Assembly (NCBI RefSeq): GCF_002994655.1
Contig: NZ_PPDL01000017.1
Coordinates: forward strand, 1 to 64,000
DNA from: Corynebacterium sp. 13CS0277
Lineage (GTDB): Bacteria; Actinomycetota; Actinomycetes; Mycobacteriales; Mycobacteriaceae
Reading direction: 5' to 3'
Length of the DNA stretch: 64,000 nucleotides
The notes beneath the pieces were generated by a model. That model made no database searches. It saw only the letters and a list, made by a program, of their open reading frames with translations, and was not told the DNA's origin. A program made the position numbers and the translations under genes. Below are positions 30,446-39,261 of the stretch, one piece after another (position 1 is the first letter of the stretch; the number at the start of each line of letters is the position of its first letter).

Positions 30446-30516
30446 TTACTTCTCTTCTTTTTCTTCTTCGCTTCGGTGTTTTTTCTCTTGTCTTCCCCCT
30501 TTTTCTCTTTTCCTTC
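30446..30516 (+). other. 70-nt pyrimidine-rich leader before echA6
   Basis: The + strand here is almost entirely T and C (CTTCTCTTCTTTTTCTTC..., TTTTTTCTCTTG..., CCCCCTTTTTCTCTTTTCC), in stark contrast with the surrounding high GC and immediately upstream of the GAGGAGG ribosome-binding site of the enoyl-CoA hydratase gene. It could be an unstructured translation enhancer, a Rho-loading site or a termination zone for the reductase mRNA. Confidence 0.6.
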
Positions 30517-30530
30517 GAGGAGGCCTTTCG

Positions 30531-31370
30531 ATGACGCAGTCCACCCCCGATCACCCCACCCGGCACGCCGCGCACGAGGAACTGTTGGAGCTGCTGGCCC
30601 AGCACTCCAGCCCTGTGCTGCGCGCGGAGGTCGACGGCTTCGTGCTCATCCTCACCATCACCCGGGAGGAGAAGCGCAACGCGCTCAACGAGGAGACCTG
30701 CGAGGAGATCAGCCGCCTGTTGCGGGCGGTGGCGGCCGTCGACGGGCATGCCCCGGTGGATCCGCCGATCCGGGCGGTGCTCATGCGCGGCGAGGGGAAA
30801 GCCTTCTGCGCGGGCGCGGACCTGTCGGGCGCGGTCTATGGGGACACGTTCCACGACGCCCTGCACGGCATGCTGCGGGCACTGGTGGAGTTCCCCTACC
30901 CGGTGGTCGCCGACGTGCAGGGCCCGGCCGTGGGTGCCGGCACCCAGCTGAGCTTGGCGTGCGACCTGCGGGTGGTGGGGGAGCGTGGCTGGTTCATGGT
31001 GCCGCCGGCGAAGCTGGGCTTTGCCTTGGACAATTGGACGCTGCGCCGCACGGAGCATCTTGTCGGTGGGGCGTGGGCCCGCACCATCATGCTGGCCGGC
31101 GCCCGGGTCGGGCAGGAGGAGGCCCGGCTCAGTGGCTTCGCGTCCGCGACGGGCGATAGTGCGGCGGCGTTGGAGTTCGCTCACCAGGTTGCTGCGGGTG
31201 CGCCGTTGAGCCTCAAGCATTTGAAGGATGTTCTCAACGACGGCGGCTACGGTTTCACCCTCCCGGAGGCGCAGCAGCGCGCCTACGAGGAGTGCTGGGC
31301 GAGCGCGGACGCCCAGGAGGCGCGCGATGCGCGCGCGGACAAGCGTCCGCCGCGATTCCGGGGGCGCTAA
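30531..31370 (+). CDS. echA6: enoyl-CoA hydratase/isomerase family protein (EchA6 type)
   Basis: 279 residues, crotonase fold. CoA-binding/oxyanion motif GEGKAFCAGADLSG, then QGPAVGAGTQLSLACDLRVV and PAKLGFALDNW. The Glu usually found after the second loop in true hydratases is not obvious here, so activity may be weak or altered. Mycobacterial EchA6 is reported to be catalytically inactive and to carry fatty acyl-CoA to mycolic acid synthesis; the position next to accD3 and ctpE supports orthology. ATG with GAGGAGG 8 nt upstream; followed after 22 nt by the P-ATPase gene. Confidence 0.85.
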   Translation: MTQSTPDHPTRHAAHEELLELLAQHSSPVLRAEVDGFVLILTITREEKRNALNEETCEEISRLLRAVAAVDGHAPVDPPIRAVLMRGEGKAFCAGADLSGAVYGDTFHDALHGMLRALVEFPYPVVADVQGPAVGAGTQLSLACDLRVVGERGWFMVPPAKLGFALDNWTLRRTEHLVGGAWARTIMLAGARVGQEEARLSGFASATGDSAAALEFAHQVAAGAPLSLKHLKDVLNDGGYGFTLPEAQQRAYEECWASADAQEARDARADKRPPRFRGR

Positions 31371-31392
31371 ACAGCGTTTACGATGGGAGGCT

Positions 31393-33861
31393 ATGAGCCT
31401 TGCGACGCCGCTGACACTCACTCAGGACACCCCGACCGGGGGTCTGACCCCGCCTGAGGTGGCTGTGCGCCGCGCCCAGGGCAAAGCCAACGTCACGTCG
31501 CGGCGCACCGGCCGCACCGCGGGCGAGATCATCCGCGCGAACCTGTTTACCCGCATCAACGCGATCCTGGGGGTGCTGTTTGCCTGTGTCATGGTCACGG
31601 GCAGCATCGTCAACGGCGCCTTCGGGTTGCTCATTATCGTCAACTCGGCGGTCGGTATCGTCCAGGAGCTGCGCGCGAAGCGCACTCTCGACAAGCTGAG
31701 CATCCTCGCCGCCAGCCCCGCGGTCGTCCTCCGGGAGGGGGCGCGGCAGGAGATCCCCCAGGAGGGGCTTGTCGTCGACGACCTGGTGGTGGTGGCTGCC
31801 GGCGATCAGGTGGTCGTCGATGGGGTGGTGCGCCAGGCCCAGGGGCTCGACGTGGATGAGTCGATGCTCACCGGCGAATCGCTGCCGGTGCACAAATACC
31901 CGGGCGATACGGTGTGGTCGGGGTCGTTCGTGACCTCCGGGTCGGGGACCTACCAGGCGGTCGCGGTCGGCGCGGACTCCTACCAGGCGAAGCTCGTGGA
32001 GGAAGCGGGGAAGTTCCAGCTCGCCGATTCGGAGCTGCGCCGCGGCATTGACAAGATTCTGCGGGTCATCACCTGGCTGCTGGTGCCGGTGGGGTTGTTG
32101 ACAATCTGGGTGCAGCTCACCGAGACGGGCGCGCCCCTGCATCGAGCGATCTTGGCGATGGTGGCGGCGCTGGTGCCGATGGTGCCGGAGGGTCTGGTGC
32201 TCATGACGTCGGTGGCGTTTGCTGTCGGCGTGGTGCGCCTCGGGAAGCGCAAGGCGCTCGTCAATGAGTTGCCCGCCATTGAGGGCTTGGCCCGGGTGGA
32301 TGTGGTGTGCGCGGATAAGACGGGCACCTTGACGGAGAACACGATGCACCTGGCGCGCATCATCCCCGCGGATGGCGCATCCGAGGAGCAGGTGCGGCAG
32401 GTGGTGGCGGCGATCGCGGCTGCCGACGAGGCCCCGAACGATACGATGCGGGCCCTGCTGCAGGGCACCACGGGCGCTGACCACGGGGTGACAGCCGAGT
32501 GCGTGCGTCCTTTTGATCCGGCGGTGAAGTTCTCCTCCTGGCGGCTGCAGCCCGCGGTAGACGGCCCGGGGGAGTCCCTGCCCGCGGGGGTGGGCGCAGG
32601 CCAGATGGTTGTGCTGGGCGCGCCGGATGTGCTGCTGGGCGCGTGCCCCCTGGGGGAGCGGGCCCAGGCGATTGCGGCCGAGGGGCTGCGTGTGCTGGCG
32701 CTGGGGCTGGTGCCTGAAGACAGTGCCTGGGCGCGTGAGTCCGATCCCCGCCGCCCGGAGTCGTTCGCGGGCCTGCAGGTCGACACCCCGTTGGCGTTGT
32801 GCGTGGTGGAACAAACCATCCGCAGCGACGCCGCGGAGACGATCGAGTACTTCCGCCGCGAGGGCGTGGAGGTGAAGATCATCTCCGGCGACAATGCGGT
32901 CAGTGTGGGCGCGGTGGCGCGCGCCGTCGGTGTCGACGGGGAGGTCATCGATGCCCGCGAGCTGCCGGAGGCTGCGGCAGCGCCGGAAGAGTTCGCCGAC
33001 ATCATTGACCGGGCGCGCGTGTTTGGGCGCGTCACCCCGGAGCAGAAGCGCGACATGGTGCGTGCCTTGGACGCGCGGGGCCATACCGTGGCCATGACTG
33101 GTGATGGCATTAACGACGTGCTGGCGCTGAAGGAGGCGGCGATTGGTGTCTCCATGGGATCGGGCGCGGCGGCGACCCGGAGCGTGGCGCAGCTGGTGCT
33201 GCTCAACAACAGTTTTGCGTCCCTACCGCAGGTCGTCCGCGAGGGTCGCCGGGTCATCGGCAACATTGAGCGCATCGCGAACCTCTTCCTCACGAAGACG
33301 GTGTACTCGATCGTGCTGGCGCTGGTGGTGGGGTTGGCGACGATGAACTTCCCCTTCCAGCCCATCCACGTCACGGTGGCCGGCTGGTTCACGATCGGTA
33401 TCCCCGGTTTCATCCTGTCGCTGGCCCCCAATGCGGAGCGCGCCCGCCCGGGGTTCGCGTCCCGGGTGTTGCGCCTGGCGCTGCCCAGCGGCGTCATCAT
33501 CGGCAGTGTCACGGTGGTGCTGTGGTTGCTCATCAACCCGGGCGCCGATGCCCCGGAGGCGGCGCTGCTGCAGGCGTCGACGGCGACGTTTGCGGCGCTG
33601 ATCATCATGGGGGTGTGGGTTCTGGGCGTGGTGGCCCGCCCGTGGAATGGGTGGCGGGCGGCCCTCGTCGCCGCCTGCGGTGGGGCGTATGTGGTCATCT
33701 TCTTCTACCACCCGCTGGCGCGCGTGTTGAAGCTGGATACGGGCGATCATCGCTTGATGCTCCTGGGCCTGGTGGCGGGTGCCGCGGGGGCGGCGCTCAT
33801 TGAGGCGGCCTGGTGGATCGGCAAGGCCATTGGCGCCCGCCGGGGGACGCCCGCCGCGTAA
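31393..33861 (+). CDS. ctpE: P-type cation-transporting ATPase (CtpE-like)
   Basis: 822 residues. P-ATPase motifs in order: actuator TGES (160-163), membrane motif PEGL (265-268), phosphorylated Asp308 in DKTGTLTEN, KIISGDNAVSVG, and hinge MTGDGINDVLALKEAAIGVSMG, then a C-terminal block of helices. No heavy-metal CPC motif. It resembles mycobacterial CtpE, reported as a calcium importer; the ion here is inferred. GGGAGG lies only 2 nt before the ATG at 31393, a tight spacing; the frame continues upstream to 31228 inside echA6 and is not used. Operon with echA6 and closed by a hairpin. Confidence 0.9.
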   Translation: MSLATPLTLTQDTPTGGLTPPEVAVRRAQGKANVTSRRTGRTAGEIIRANLFTRINAILGVLFACVMVTGSIVNGAFGLLIIVNSAVGIVQELRAKRTLDKLSILAASPAVVLREGARQEIPQEGLVVDDLVVVAAGDQVVVDGVVRQAQGLDVDESMLTGESLPVHKYPGDTVWSGSFVTSGSGTYQAVAVGADSYQAKLVEEAGKFQLADSELRRGIDKILRVITWLLVPVGLLTIWVQLTETGAPLHRAILAMVAALVPMVPEGLVLMTSVAFAVGVVRLGKRKALVNELPAIEGLARVDVVCADKTGTLTENTMHLARIIPADGASEEQVRQVVAAIAAADEAPNDTMRALLQGTTGADHGVTAECVRPFDPAVKFSSWRLQPAVDGPGESLPAGVGAGQMVVLGAPDVLLGACPLGERAQAIAAEGLRVLALGLVPEDSAWARESDPRRPESFAGLQVDTPLALCVVEQTIRSDAAETIEYFRREGVEVKIISGDNAVSVGAVARAVGVDGEVIDARELPEAAAAPEEFADIIDRARVFGRVTPEQKRDMVRALDARGHTVAMTGDGINDVLALKEAAIGVSMGSGAAATRSVAQLVLLNNSFASLPQVVREGRRVIGNIERIANLFLTKTVYSIVLALVVGLATMNFPFQPIHVTVAGWFTIGIPGFILSLAPNAERARPGFASRVLRLALPSGVIIGSVTVVLWLLINPGADAPEAALLQASTATFAALIIMGVWVLGVVARPWNGWRAALVAACGGAYVVIFFYHPLARVLKLDTGDHRLMLLGLVAGAAGAALIEAAWWIGKAIGARRGTPAA

Positions 33862-33893
33862 GTCGTTGCCCGCGCCGCTGAGGCCGTCATGCA

Positions 33894-33923
33894 CACCCCA
33901 CCGCATGCTGTGCGGTGGGGTGT
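33894..33923 (+). terminator. ctpE terminator
   Basis: Perfect 13-bp arms (ACACCCCACCGCA and its complement), 4-nt loop, 33 nt after the stop. Confidence 0.8.
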
Positions 33924-33950
33924 CGTCTGTGCGGGTATCGCCCGTCGGGG

Positions 33951-34108
33951 TTGCAAATTCGGGGTTTGCAAACTTTGCATGTTGCCGATTTGTGACAAAA
34001 CGGGGGTGATGTTGGACGGATCAACAGTGCAGGTGAACGTGGTCGACGGGGGTGGTTTTGCAGAATTTGCTGAGCCTGAGGACTGAACTATTTACACATT
34101 GCAATGTG
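33951..34108. promoter_or_regulatory. TTTGCAAA-type motif cluster and palindrome upstream of mctBC copy 2
   Basis: TTGCAAA at 33951-33957, TTTGCAAACTTTGCA at 33965-33979 (two overlapping RamB-like motifs), TTTTGCAGAATTTGC at 34056-34070, and a perfect 14-bp palindrome CACATTGCAATGTG at 34095-34108. The motif AAACTTTGCA is the core of the RamB consensus. Regulator identity is inferred. Confidence 0.6.
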
Positions 34109-34297
34109 AGGTGAGTAACTTGGGCACTACGACAGCGTCACATGATGTCAACCACAGGGATTCGCTCCTCGTGGGTGGCATCACACTTCGGTGAAGAATT
34201 GTCCCCGAGTGCGACGCGCCACCCTCCTCGCGACTGCGAGCTGGCGGCACCCCCGACCAGCCGGAAGCGTCACAACCCGAAAGTGAGTTGAGCAGCA

Positions 34298-34642
34298 ATG
34301 AGCGCACACGCCACGCCTGCGGACTCGCGCCGTGAACCCACGGCGGCAGAGTTCCGGGCCATGCAGCAAAGCCCCGAGTTCGTGGACCTGAAGTCCTCCT
34401 TCCGGAAGTTCGCCTTCCCGATGACCGCAGCGTTCTTCCTGTGGTACCTCCTCTACGTCCTGCTGGCGGTCTACGACCCGGGCCTGTACTCCAAGCCGGT
34501 CATCGGCAACGTCAACCTGGGCGTCTTCATGGGGCTGGCGCAGTTCGCCACGACCTTCCTCATCACGGCCGCCTACATCCGCTACGCGAACAAGAACATC
34601 GAGCCGCGTGCCACCGCGATCCGCAAGAAGATGGAGGACTAA
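34298..34642 (+). CDS. DUF485 membrane protein (MctB-like), copy 2
   Basis: 114 residues, the same length as copy 1, and aligning along its length (FRKFAFPMTAAFFLWYLLYVLLAVYDPGLYSKPV; NLGVFMGLAQFATTFLITAAYIRYAN). Two membrane helices (about 40-60 and 76-98). The ATG at 34298 has only a weak GAGTTGAG upstream. The stop is 3 nt before the symporter start, and the gene's own end (GGAGGAC) supplies the symporter's ribosome-binding site, so the two are translationally coupled. Confidence 0.88.
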   Translation: MSAHATPADSRREPTAAEFRAMQQSPEFVDLKSSFRKFAFPMTAAFFLWYLLYVLLAVYDPGLYSKPVIGNVNLGVFMGLAQFATTFLITAAYIRYANKNIEPRATAIRKKMED

Positions 34643-34645
34643 ACC

Positions 34646-36268
34646 ATGAATACTCTTGTACTCCACGCCGCGGGAGAACCCACCAGTGTCGGTAACCCGC
34701 TGCTGAACATCGCCATCTTCGTCATCTTCATCGTCGTCACCATGGCCGTGGTGATGAAGGTCGGCAAGTCGACCTCGGAAGCCAGTGACTTCTACACCGG
34801 CGGCGCGTCCTTCTCGGGCAAGCAAAACGGCCTCGCGATTGCCGGCGACTACCTGTCCGCCGCGTCCTTCCTCGGCATCGTCGGCGCGGTGGCCCTCAAC
34901 GGCTACGACGGCTTCTTGTACTCCATCGGCTTCTTCGTCGCCTGGCTGGTGGCCCTCCTGCTCGTCGCCGAGCCGCTGCGCAACACCGGCAAGTTCACGA
35001 TGGCCGACGTGCTGAGCTTCCGGCTCAAGCAGAAGCCGGTCCGCCTCGCCGCGGCCTTCGGCACCCTCGGGGTGTCGCTGTTCTACCTCATCGCCCAGAT
35101 GGCAGGCGCCGGCTCCCTGGTGTCGGTGCTGCTCGACATCCACGACAAGACCACCCAGGCCATCATCGTCGCCGTCGTCGGCGCCGTGATGATCGCCTAC
35201 GTGCTGTTGGGCGGCATGAAGGGCACCACCTACGTGCAGATGATCAAGGCGGTGCTCCTCATCGCCGGCGTCGGTGGCCTCACCATTGCCATCCTCATCG
35301 GCGTCAAGGGCAACTTCTCCGAGCTGCTGCAGCAGGCCGTCGACAACCACGGCGGCAACCGCGCGGTGCTGGACCCGGGCCTGAAGTACGGCAAGTCCGC
35401 GACCACCCGCCTCGACTTCGTCTCCCTGGCACTCGCCCTGGTGCTCGGCACCGCGGGCCTGCCGCACGTGCTCATGCGCTTCTACACGGTGCCCACCGCG
35501 AAGGAAGCCCGCCGCTCCGTCACCTGGGCCATCGGCCTCATCGGCGCCTTCTACCTCATGACCTTCGTCCTGGGCTACGGTGCCGCCGCCCTCGTCGGCC
35601 CCGACAACATCAAGGGCGCGCCGGGTGGCGCGAACGCCGCAGCCCCGCTGCTGGCCCTCGAAGTGGGCGGCCCGATCGTCATGGCCCTGATCTCCGCCGT
35701 CGCCTTCGCCACCGTCCTCGCGGTGGTGGCGGGCCTGGCGATTACCGCCTCGGCATCCGTGGCGCACGACATCTACCACTCCATCATCCGCGACGGGCAG
35801 TCCACCGAGGAGGAGCAGGTGCGGGTCTCCCGCATCACGGTCGTCATCATCGGCATCGTCTCCATCATCCTGGGCATCCTCGCCATGGGCCAGAACGTTG
35901 CTTTCCTCGTCGCCCTCGCCTTCGCCATCGCGGCCTCGGCGAACCTGCCGACCATCCTGTACTCCCTGTACTGGAAGCGCTTCAACACCACCGGCGCGCT
36001 GGCCTCGATGTACACCGGCCTCGTCTGCGCCCTGGGACTCATCATCTTCTCCCCGGCGGTCTCCGGCTCGCCGACCTCGATGCTCCCCAACGTTGACTTC
36101 GCGTGGTTCCCGCTGAACAACCCGGGCATTGTGTCCATCCCGCTCGCCTTCCTCGCCGGCATCATCGGCACCCTGGTGGGCAAGCCCGACAACTTCGATG
36201 ACCTGCAGGCCGAGATGGAAGTCCGCTCCCTGACCGGTGTGGGCGTCGAAGCTCCCGTCGACCACTAG
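34646..36268 (+). CDS. monocarboxylate (acetate-type) sodium solute symporter, MctC-like copy 2
   Basis: 540 residues, SSS family with about 13 helices. It is very similar to copy 1 throughout (SGKQNGLAIAGDYLSAASFLGIVGAVA, AEPLRNTGKFTMADVLSFRLKQKPVRLAAAF, LGLPHVLMRFYTVPTAKEARRSVTW apart from small changes, and the tail QAEMEVRSLTGVGVEAPVDH). The differences are concentrated in the external loop near residues 225-255. It probably imports acetate, pyruvate or propionate with a cation. Which copy is the true MctC ortholog cannot be settled by eye; position near ctpE and the stronger RamB-like motifs make this one a good candidate. Confidence 0.92.
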   Translation: MNTLVLHAAGEPTSVGNPLLNIAIFVIFIVVTMAVVMKVGKSTSEASDFYTGGASFSGKQNGLAIAGDYLSAASFLGIVGAVALNGYDGFLYSIGFFVAWLVALLLVAEPLRNTGKFTMADVLSFRLKQKPVRLAAAFGTLGVSLFYLIAQMAGAGSLVSVLLDIHDKTTQAIIVAVVGAVMIAYVLLGGMKGTTYVQMIKAVLLIAGVGGLTIAILIGVKGNFSELLQQAVDNHGGNRAVLDPGLKYGKSATTRLDFVSLALALVLGTAGLPHVLMRFYTVPTAKEARRSVTWAIGLIGAFYLMTFVLGYGAAALVGPDNIKGAPGGANAAAPLLALEVGGPIVMALISAVAFATVLAVVAGLAITASASVAHDIYHSIIRDGQSTEEEQVRVSRITVVIIGIVSIILGILAMGQNVAFLVALAFAIAASANLPTILYSLYWKRFNTTGALASMYTGLVCALGLIIFSPAVSGSPTSMLPNVDFAWFPLNNPGIVSIPLAFLAGIIGTLVGKPDNFDDLQAEMEVRSLTGVGVEAPVDH

Positions 36269-36354
36269 ATCGACGCACACCGGCACTGCCGCCGTGCGGC
36301 ACAGGGCCCACGTGGCCCGCATGGACCGCGTGACCCACAGAACCTAGGTATCCG

Positions 36355-36386
36355 CCACGCCCCAGCGCTTCGTCGCCGGGGCGTGG
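36355..36386 (+). terminator. terminator of mctBC copy 2
   Basis: 9-bp arms (CCACGCCCC/GGGGCGTGG) with a 14-nt loop, 87 nt after the stop, followed by TTGC. Confidence 0.55.
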
Positions 36387-36498
36387 TTGCATGCTGATGG
36401 GGCCAGTGGTGGCCGCGGGCAGTGGTGGTGGCCGGGCCTGTCGGGGCTGCGCACCCCGCCGATGCGGTGGGGTTGGTGGTGGGTGTCGGCACACGGTT

Positions 36499-36504
36499 TA
36501 TGAT
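36499..36504 (+). promoter_or_regulatory. -10 box of a leaderless promoter
   Basis: TATGAT at 36499-36504, exactly 7 nt before the ATG at 36512; no convincing -35 (TTGGTG lies 20 nt upstream). Confidence 0.5.
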
Positions 36505-36511
36505 GTTCTGC

Positions 36512-37618
36512 ATGACGCTCGCCCCCGACGAGGGCACCCGCCCGCTGCACCACCACTGGCTGCTGAAAGTGCCAGTGGTGGTTTCTGTGTGCGCGCTCGC
36601 CAGCCTGCCGTGGGTCATCGCCCACGACAGCAACGGCACCCCGCCGGCTGCCGCGCCGACGACTGTGAAGACGCCGCAGGGCAGTAACGCCCCCAACCCG
36701 CAGGCGGTTCGCCTGTCGGACGAGAACCTCTCCCAGTTCGTCAACAATCCCACCGGCTCCCAGGTGTCCTACACCCGCCTGTCGGATGGGTTCCACACGG
36801 GCACGGCGACGGAGCGTTTCGCCCGCCCCGCCCTGTCGCTCATCAAGCTCTACATCGCCGACTACGTGCTGGAGGAGGGCGACCCGGAGGACGCGGAGGA
36901 AGCGATCGAGATGATCGAAGTCTCCGACGACCGCGCCGCGGAGGACCTCTACGCCCGCTACCCGGATGCGGTGGCGGCGACCGCCGAGCGCTATGGGCTG
37001 CTGTCGACGCGGGCCTCCGACATGTGGGGCTACAGCGTGACCTCCACCTACGATGTGGTCAGCTACATCACCCAGAAGCTGCAGCAGGACCCCACCTCCC
37101 CGGTGCTTGGCGCGATGCGCGCCGCCCAGCCGGTGGCCGCCGACGGCTACGCCCAGGATTTCGGCACCGTCATCCTGCCGGGGGTGAAAGGCTCGAAGTG
37201 GGGCTGGTCGAACGATCTGAGCCTGCATTCCTCCGTGTCCTTCGGGGAGGATTTCGTGGTCGCTGCGGCGGTGACGGGCACGGCGGATGATTTGACGAAC
37301 CTGGTGCGCACCCAGCTGGGGCGCTATTTCAACCTGCCGACGACACTCCCGCCGGCGCCGCGCACGACTCGTGCGCTGCCGACGGGCCGCCCCCAGTCCT
37401 CCACGGCGCAGGCGACGTCGTCGTCGACGTCCACCTCCGCGGCCGGGTCCCCGCCCCCGGAGCCCACCACCCAGGAGCCCTCCGCGGCGACCCGCCCGCG
37501 GGCGACGAGCGTGGCGACGCTGCGGCCGCAGACGGACGAGCCCCACCGGGTGACCGTCACGCCAACGCGCCGCACCGGGGTTGTGGTGGGCCCGCAGGTG
37601 CCGCCGGCATCCCGTTAG
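36512..37618 (+). CDS. membrane-anchored beta-lactamase-fold serine hydrolase
   Basis: 368 residues. One N-terminal membrane anchor (about 16-36), then an extracytoplasmic domain with penicillin-binding-like motifs: SxxK at S109-L-I-K112, SDD at 138-140 in place of SDN, and KGS at 226-228 in place of KTG. The C-terminal 90 residues are a Pro/Ser/Thr-rich, probably wall-spanning tail. The order and spacing fit the class A beta-lactamase/D,D-peptidase fold, though I assign it by motif only. Possible roles are cell-wall remodelling or an unknown esterase. The start at 36512 is chosen for its leaderless promoter; ATG 36500 and 36503 are alternatives inside the -10 box. Confidence 0.72.
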   Translation: MTLAPDEGTRPLHHHWLLKVPVVVSVCALASLPWVIAHDSNGTPPAAAPTTVKTPQGSNAPNPQAVRLSDENLSQFVNNPTGSQVSYTRLSDGFHTGTATERFARPALSLIKLYIADYVLEEGDPEDAEEAIEMIEVSDDRAAEDLYARYPDAVAATAERYGLLSTRASDMWGYSVTSTYDVVSYITQKLQQDPTSPVLGAMRAAQPVAADGYAQDFGTVILPGVKGSKWGWSNDLSLHSSVSFGEDFVVAAAVTGTADDLTNLVRTQLGRYFNLPTTLPPAPRTTRALPTGRPQSSTAQATSSSTSTSAAGSPPPEPTTQEPSAATRPRATSVATLRPQTDEPHRVTVTPTRRTGVVVGPQVPPASR

Positions 37619-37705
37619 CCGGGCGGGGGTACCCGGGTTGCGGGATTCCACCCATGCGCGGTGTGTGGTTGGTTCCTGGGTGGGTGGGGTGAAAAAATCC
37701 CAGTC

Positions 37706-39145
37706 ATGACTTTTCTTGCCTCTGGTGCGTCTGTGGAGCCCGGCGTCATCGTGTCCATCATGTGGATCGCGGTCGCGGCACTGCTGTCGCCGCTGCTCAG
37801 CTTCCTCACCGGTAAACGTGTCCCCGGCGTGGTGTTCATGCTGGTGTTGGGGGTGCTCATCGGCCCGGAGGTGCTCGACCTGGCGCACTCGGACGGCTCC
37901 AATGCGCTGTTGCGGGAGTTGGGCTTGGGCATGCTGTTTTTGCTGGCGGGCTGGGAAATCGACCCGGACACCATGCGCGGCCGGCAGATGAAGCACGCCT
38001 CCGGGGTGTGGCTGCTCAGCCTCATGCTGGCGTTCGCCGGCTCCCTCGTGGTGTTCGGCACTGACGACATGCTCCGCAGCGTGGTCATGGCGATCGCGGT
38101 GAGTTCGACGGCGATGGGCACCCTGCTGCCGGTCATTAAGACGGCGGGGGTGTCGGATTCCCCGGTGGGTCGGGGTGTGCTCGTGCACGGCGCGGTCGGT
38201 GAGCTCGGCCCGGTGTTCGCGATGGCGTTGCTGCTGAGTTCCCGGGCGACGTGGCCGACGTTGGCGTTCCTGCTCATCTTCATGGGTGGCGCCCTGGTGG
38301 TGGCGTTCGTGCCGCGCACCGTGTCCCGGCTGGTGCCCTGGGTGGGGCGCGCCGTGCGCGACGGCGCTTCGCACACCTCGCAGACGGTGATGCGCGCGGT
38401 CATTGTGCTGCTCACGCTGCTCATGGCCCTGGCGAGTGTGTTTGAGTTGGATGTGGTGCTGGGCGCGTTCGCCGCCGGCATTATTCTCCGCGGGCTGGTG
38501 CCGGCCCGGGCGCGCAAAACGGTGGAGGCCCGCCTCGACGTCATGGGCTACGGCCTGCTCATCCCGGTGTTTTTCGTGACCTCCGGGATGTCGATCCACC
38601 TCGACGACGTCAAGGACGCCCCCTGGCTCGTCGTCATGGGTGTGGTGGTCATCCTCATGGCCCGCGGGCTGCCGATCTTCCTCGCGGAACGCTTCACCGA
38701 TACCGGCTCCGGGATTACAGGCGTGCGCGATCAGCTGCAGATGTCGCTCTATTCGGCCACCGGCCTGCCGATCATTGTGGCGGTCACCGACGTGGCGGAA
38801 GCCCGCGGGCTCATCGACGAGGCGTTGGCGTCCATCCTCGTGTGTTCCGGGGCGGCGACGGTGCTGCTGTTCCCGATGCTGGCGCACCTGGCGGGCCAAT
38901 ACCTGCCCGGCCCTGTCGAGGCCGAGGATTCCCCGGAGGCGAAAGCCCACCGGGAGCACGCCGCCAAGCAGGAGCACGCGGAGTACAAGGAGCAAAAGAC
39001 CCAAGCCGCTGCGAAGGCCGGGCAGCAGGCGCACCCCTCCAACAAGGCCACCGCGGTGGAGACCCAGGAGAAGAAGCGCCCGAAGTCCACGACGGGTGCC
39101 GATTCGGAGGTCACCCTCGACGACGATCACCCCTCCACGAAGTAG
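37706..39145 (+). CDS. cation/proton antiporter of the CPA2 (KefB/NapA-like) type
   Basis: 479 residues. Eleven to thirteen hydrophobic helices in the first 400 residues, with GKRVPGVVFMLVLGVLIGPEVL, LRELGLGMLFLLAGWEID, SSTAMGTLLPVIK and the helix ASVFELDVVLGAFAAGIILRGL typical of CPA2 antiporters. No TrkA-N nucleotide domain; instead a highly charged C-terminal tail of about 80 residues (EAKAHREHAAKQEHAEYKEQKTQ...) that may be a coiled coil. It probably exchanges Na+ or K+ for protons. Start is the ATG at 37706; no strong Shine-Dalgarno. Confidence 0.87.
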   Translation: MTFLASGASVEPGVIVSIMWIAVAALLSPLLSFLTGKRVPGVVFMLVLGVLIGPEVLDLAHSDGSNALLRELGLGMLFLLAGWEIDPDTMRGRQMKHASGVWLLSLMLAFAGSLVVFGTDDMLRSVVMAIAVSSTAMGTLLPVIKTAGVSDSPVGRGVLVHGAVGELGPVFAMALLLSSRATWPTLAFLLIFMGGALVVAFVPRTVSRLVPWVGRAVRDGASHTSQTVMRAVIVLLTLLMALASVFELDVVLGAFAAGIILRGLVPARARKTVEARLDVMGYGLLIPVFFVTSGMSIHLDDVKDAPWLVVMGVVVILMARGLPIFLAERFTDTGSGITGVRDQLQMSLYSATGLPIIVAVTDVAEARGLIDEALASILVCSGAATVLLFPMLAHLAGQYLPGPVEAEDSPEAKAHREHAAKQEHAEYKEQKTQAAAKAGQQAHPSNKATAVETQEKKRPKSTTGADSEVTLDDDHPSTK

Positions 39146-39207
39146 CCGCCGCGCAGCCCCCGCAGGGGCTCACGGCCCGATAGCGGCCACAGCAGGTGCC
39201 GACACAC

Positions 39208-39253
39208 GCACACGACCACGCCTCCACATATCTGTGGCTGCGTGGTCGTGCGC
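39208..39253. terminator. bidirectional terminator
   Basis: 14-nt arms with one mismatch (GCACACGACCACGC / GCGTGGTCGTGCGC), between the antiporter and the convergent DUF1906 gene; followed rightward by GTTGTTGTTT. Confidence 0.75.
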
Positions 39254-39261
39254 GTTGTTGT

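Noticed and set aside
31228..31392. Longer start for the P-type ATPase
   Set aside because: The extension lies inside echA6 and is Arg/Thr-rich without homology; the ATG at 31393 begins a typical N-terminus.
34095..34108. CACATTGCAATGTG as a GlxR site
   Set aside because: GlxR needs TGTGA-N6-TCACA; here the half-sites point the other way, so it is listed only as an unassigned palindrome.
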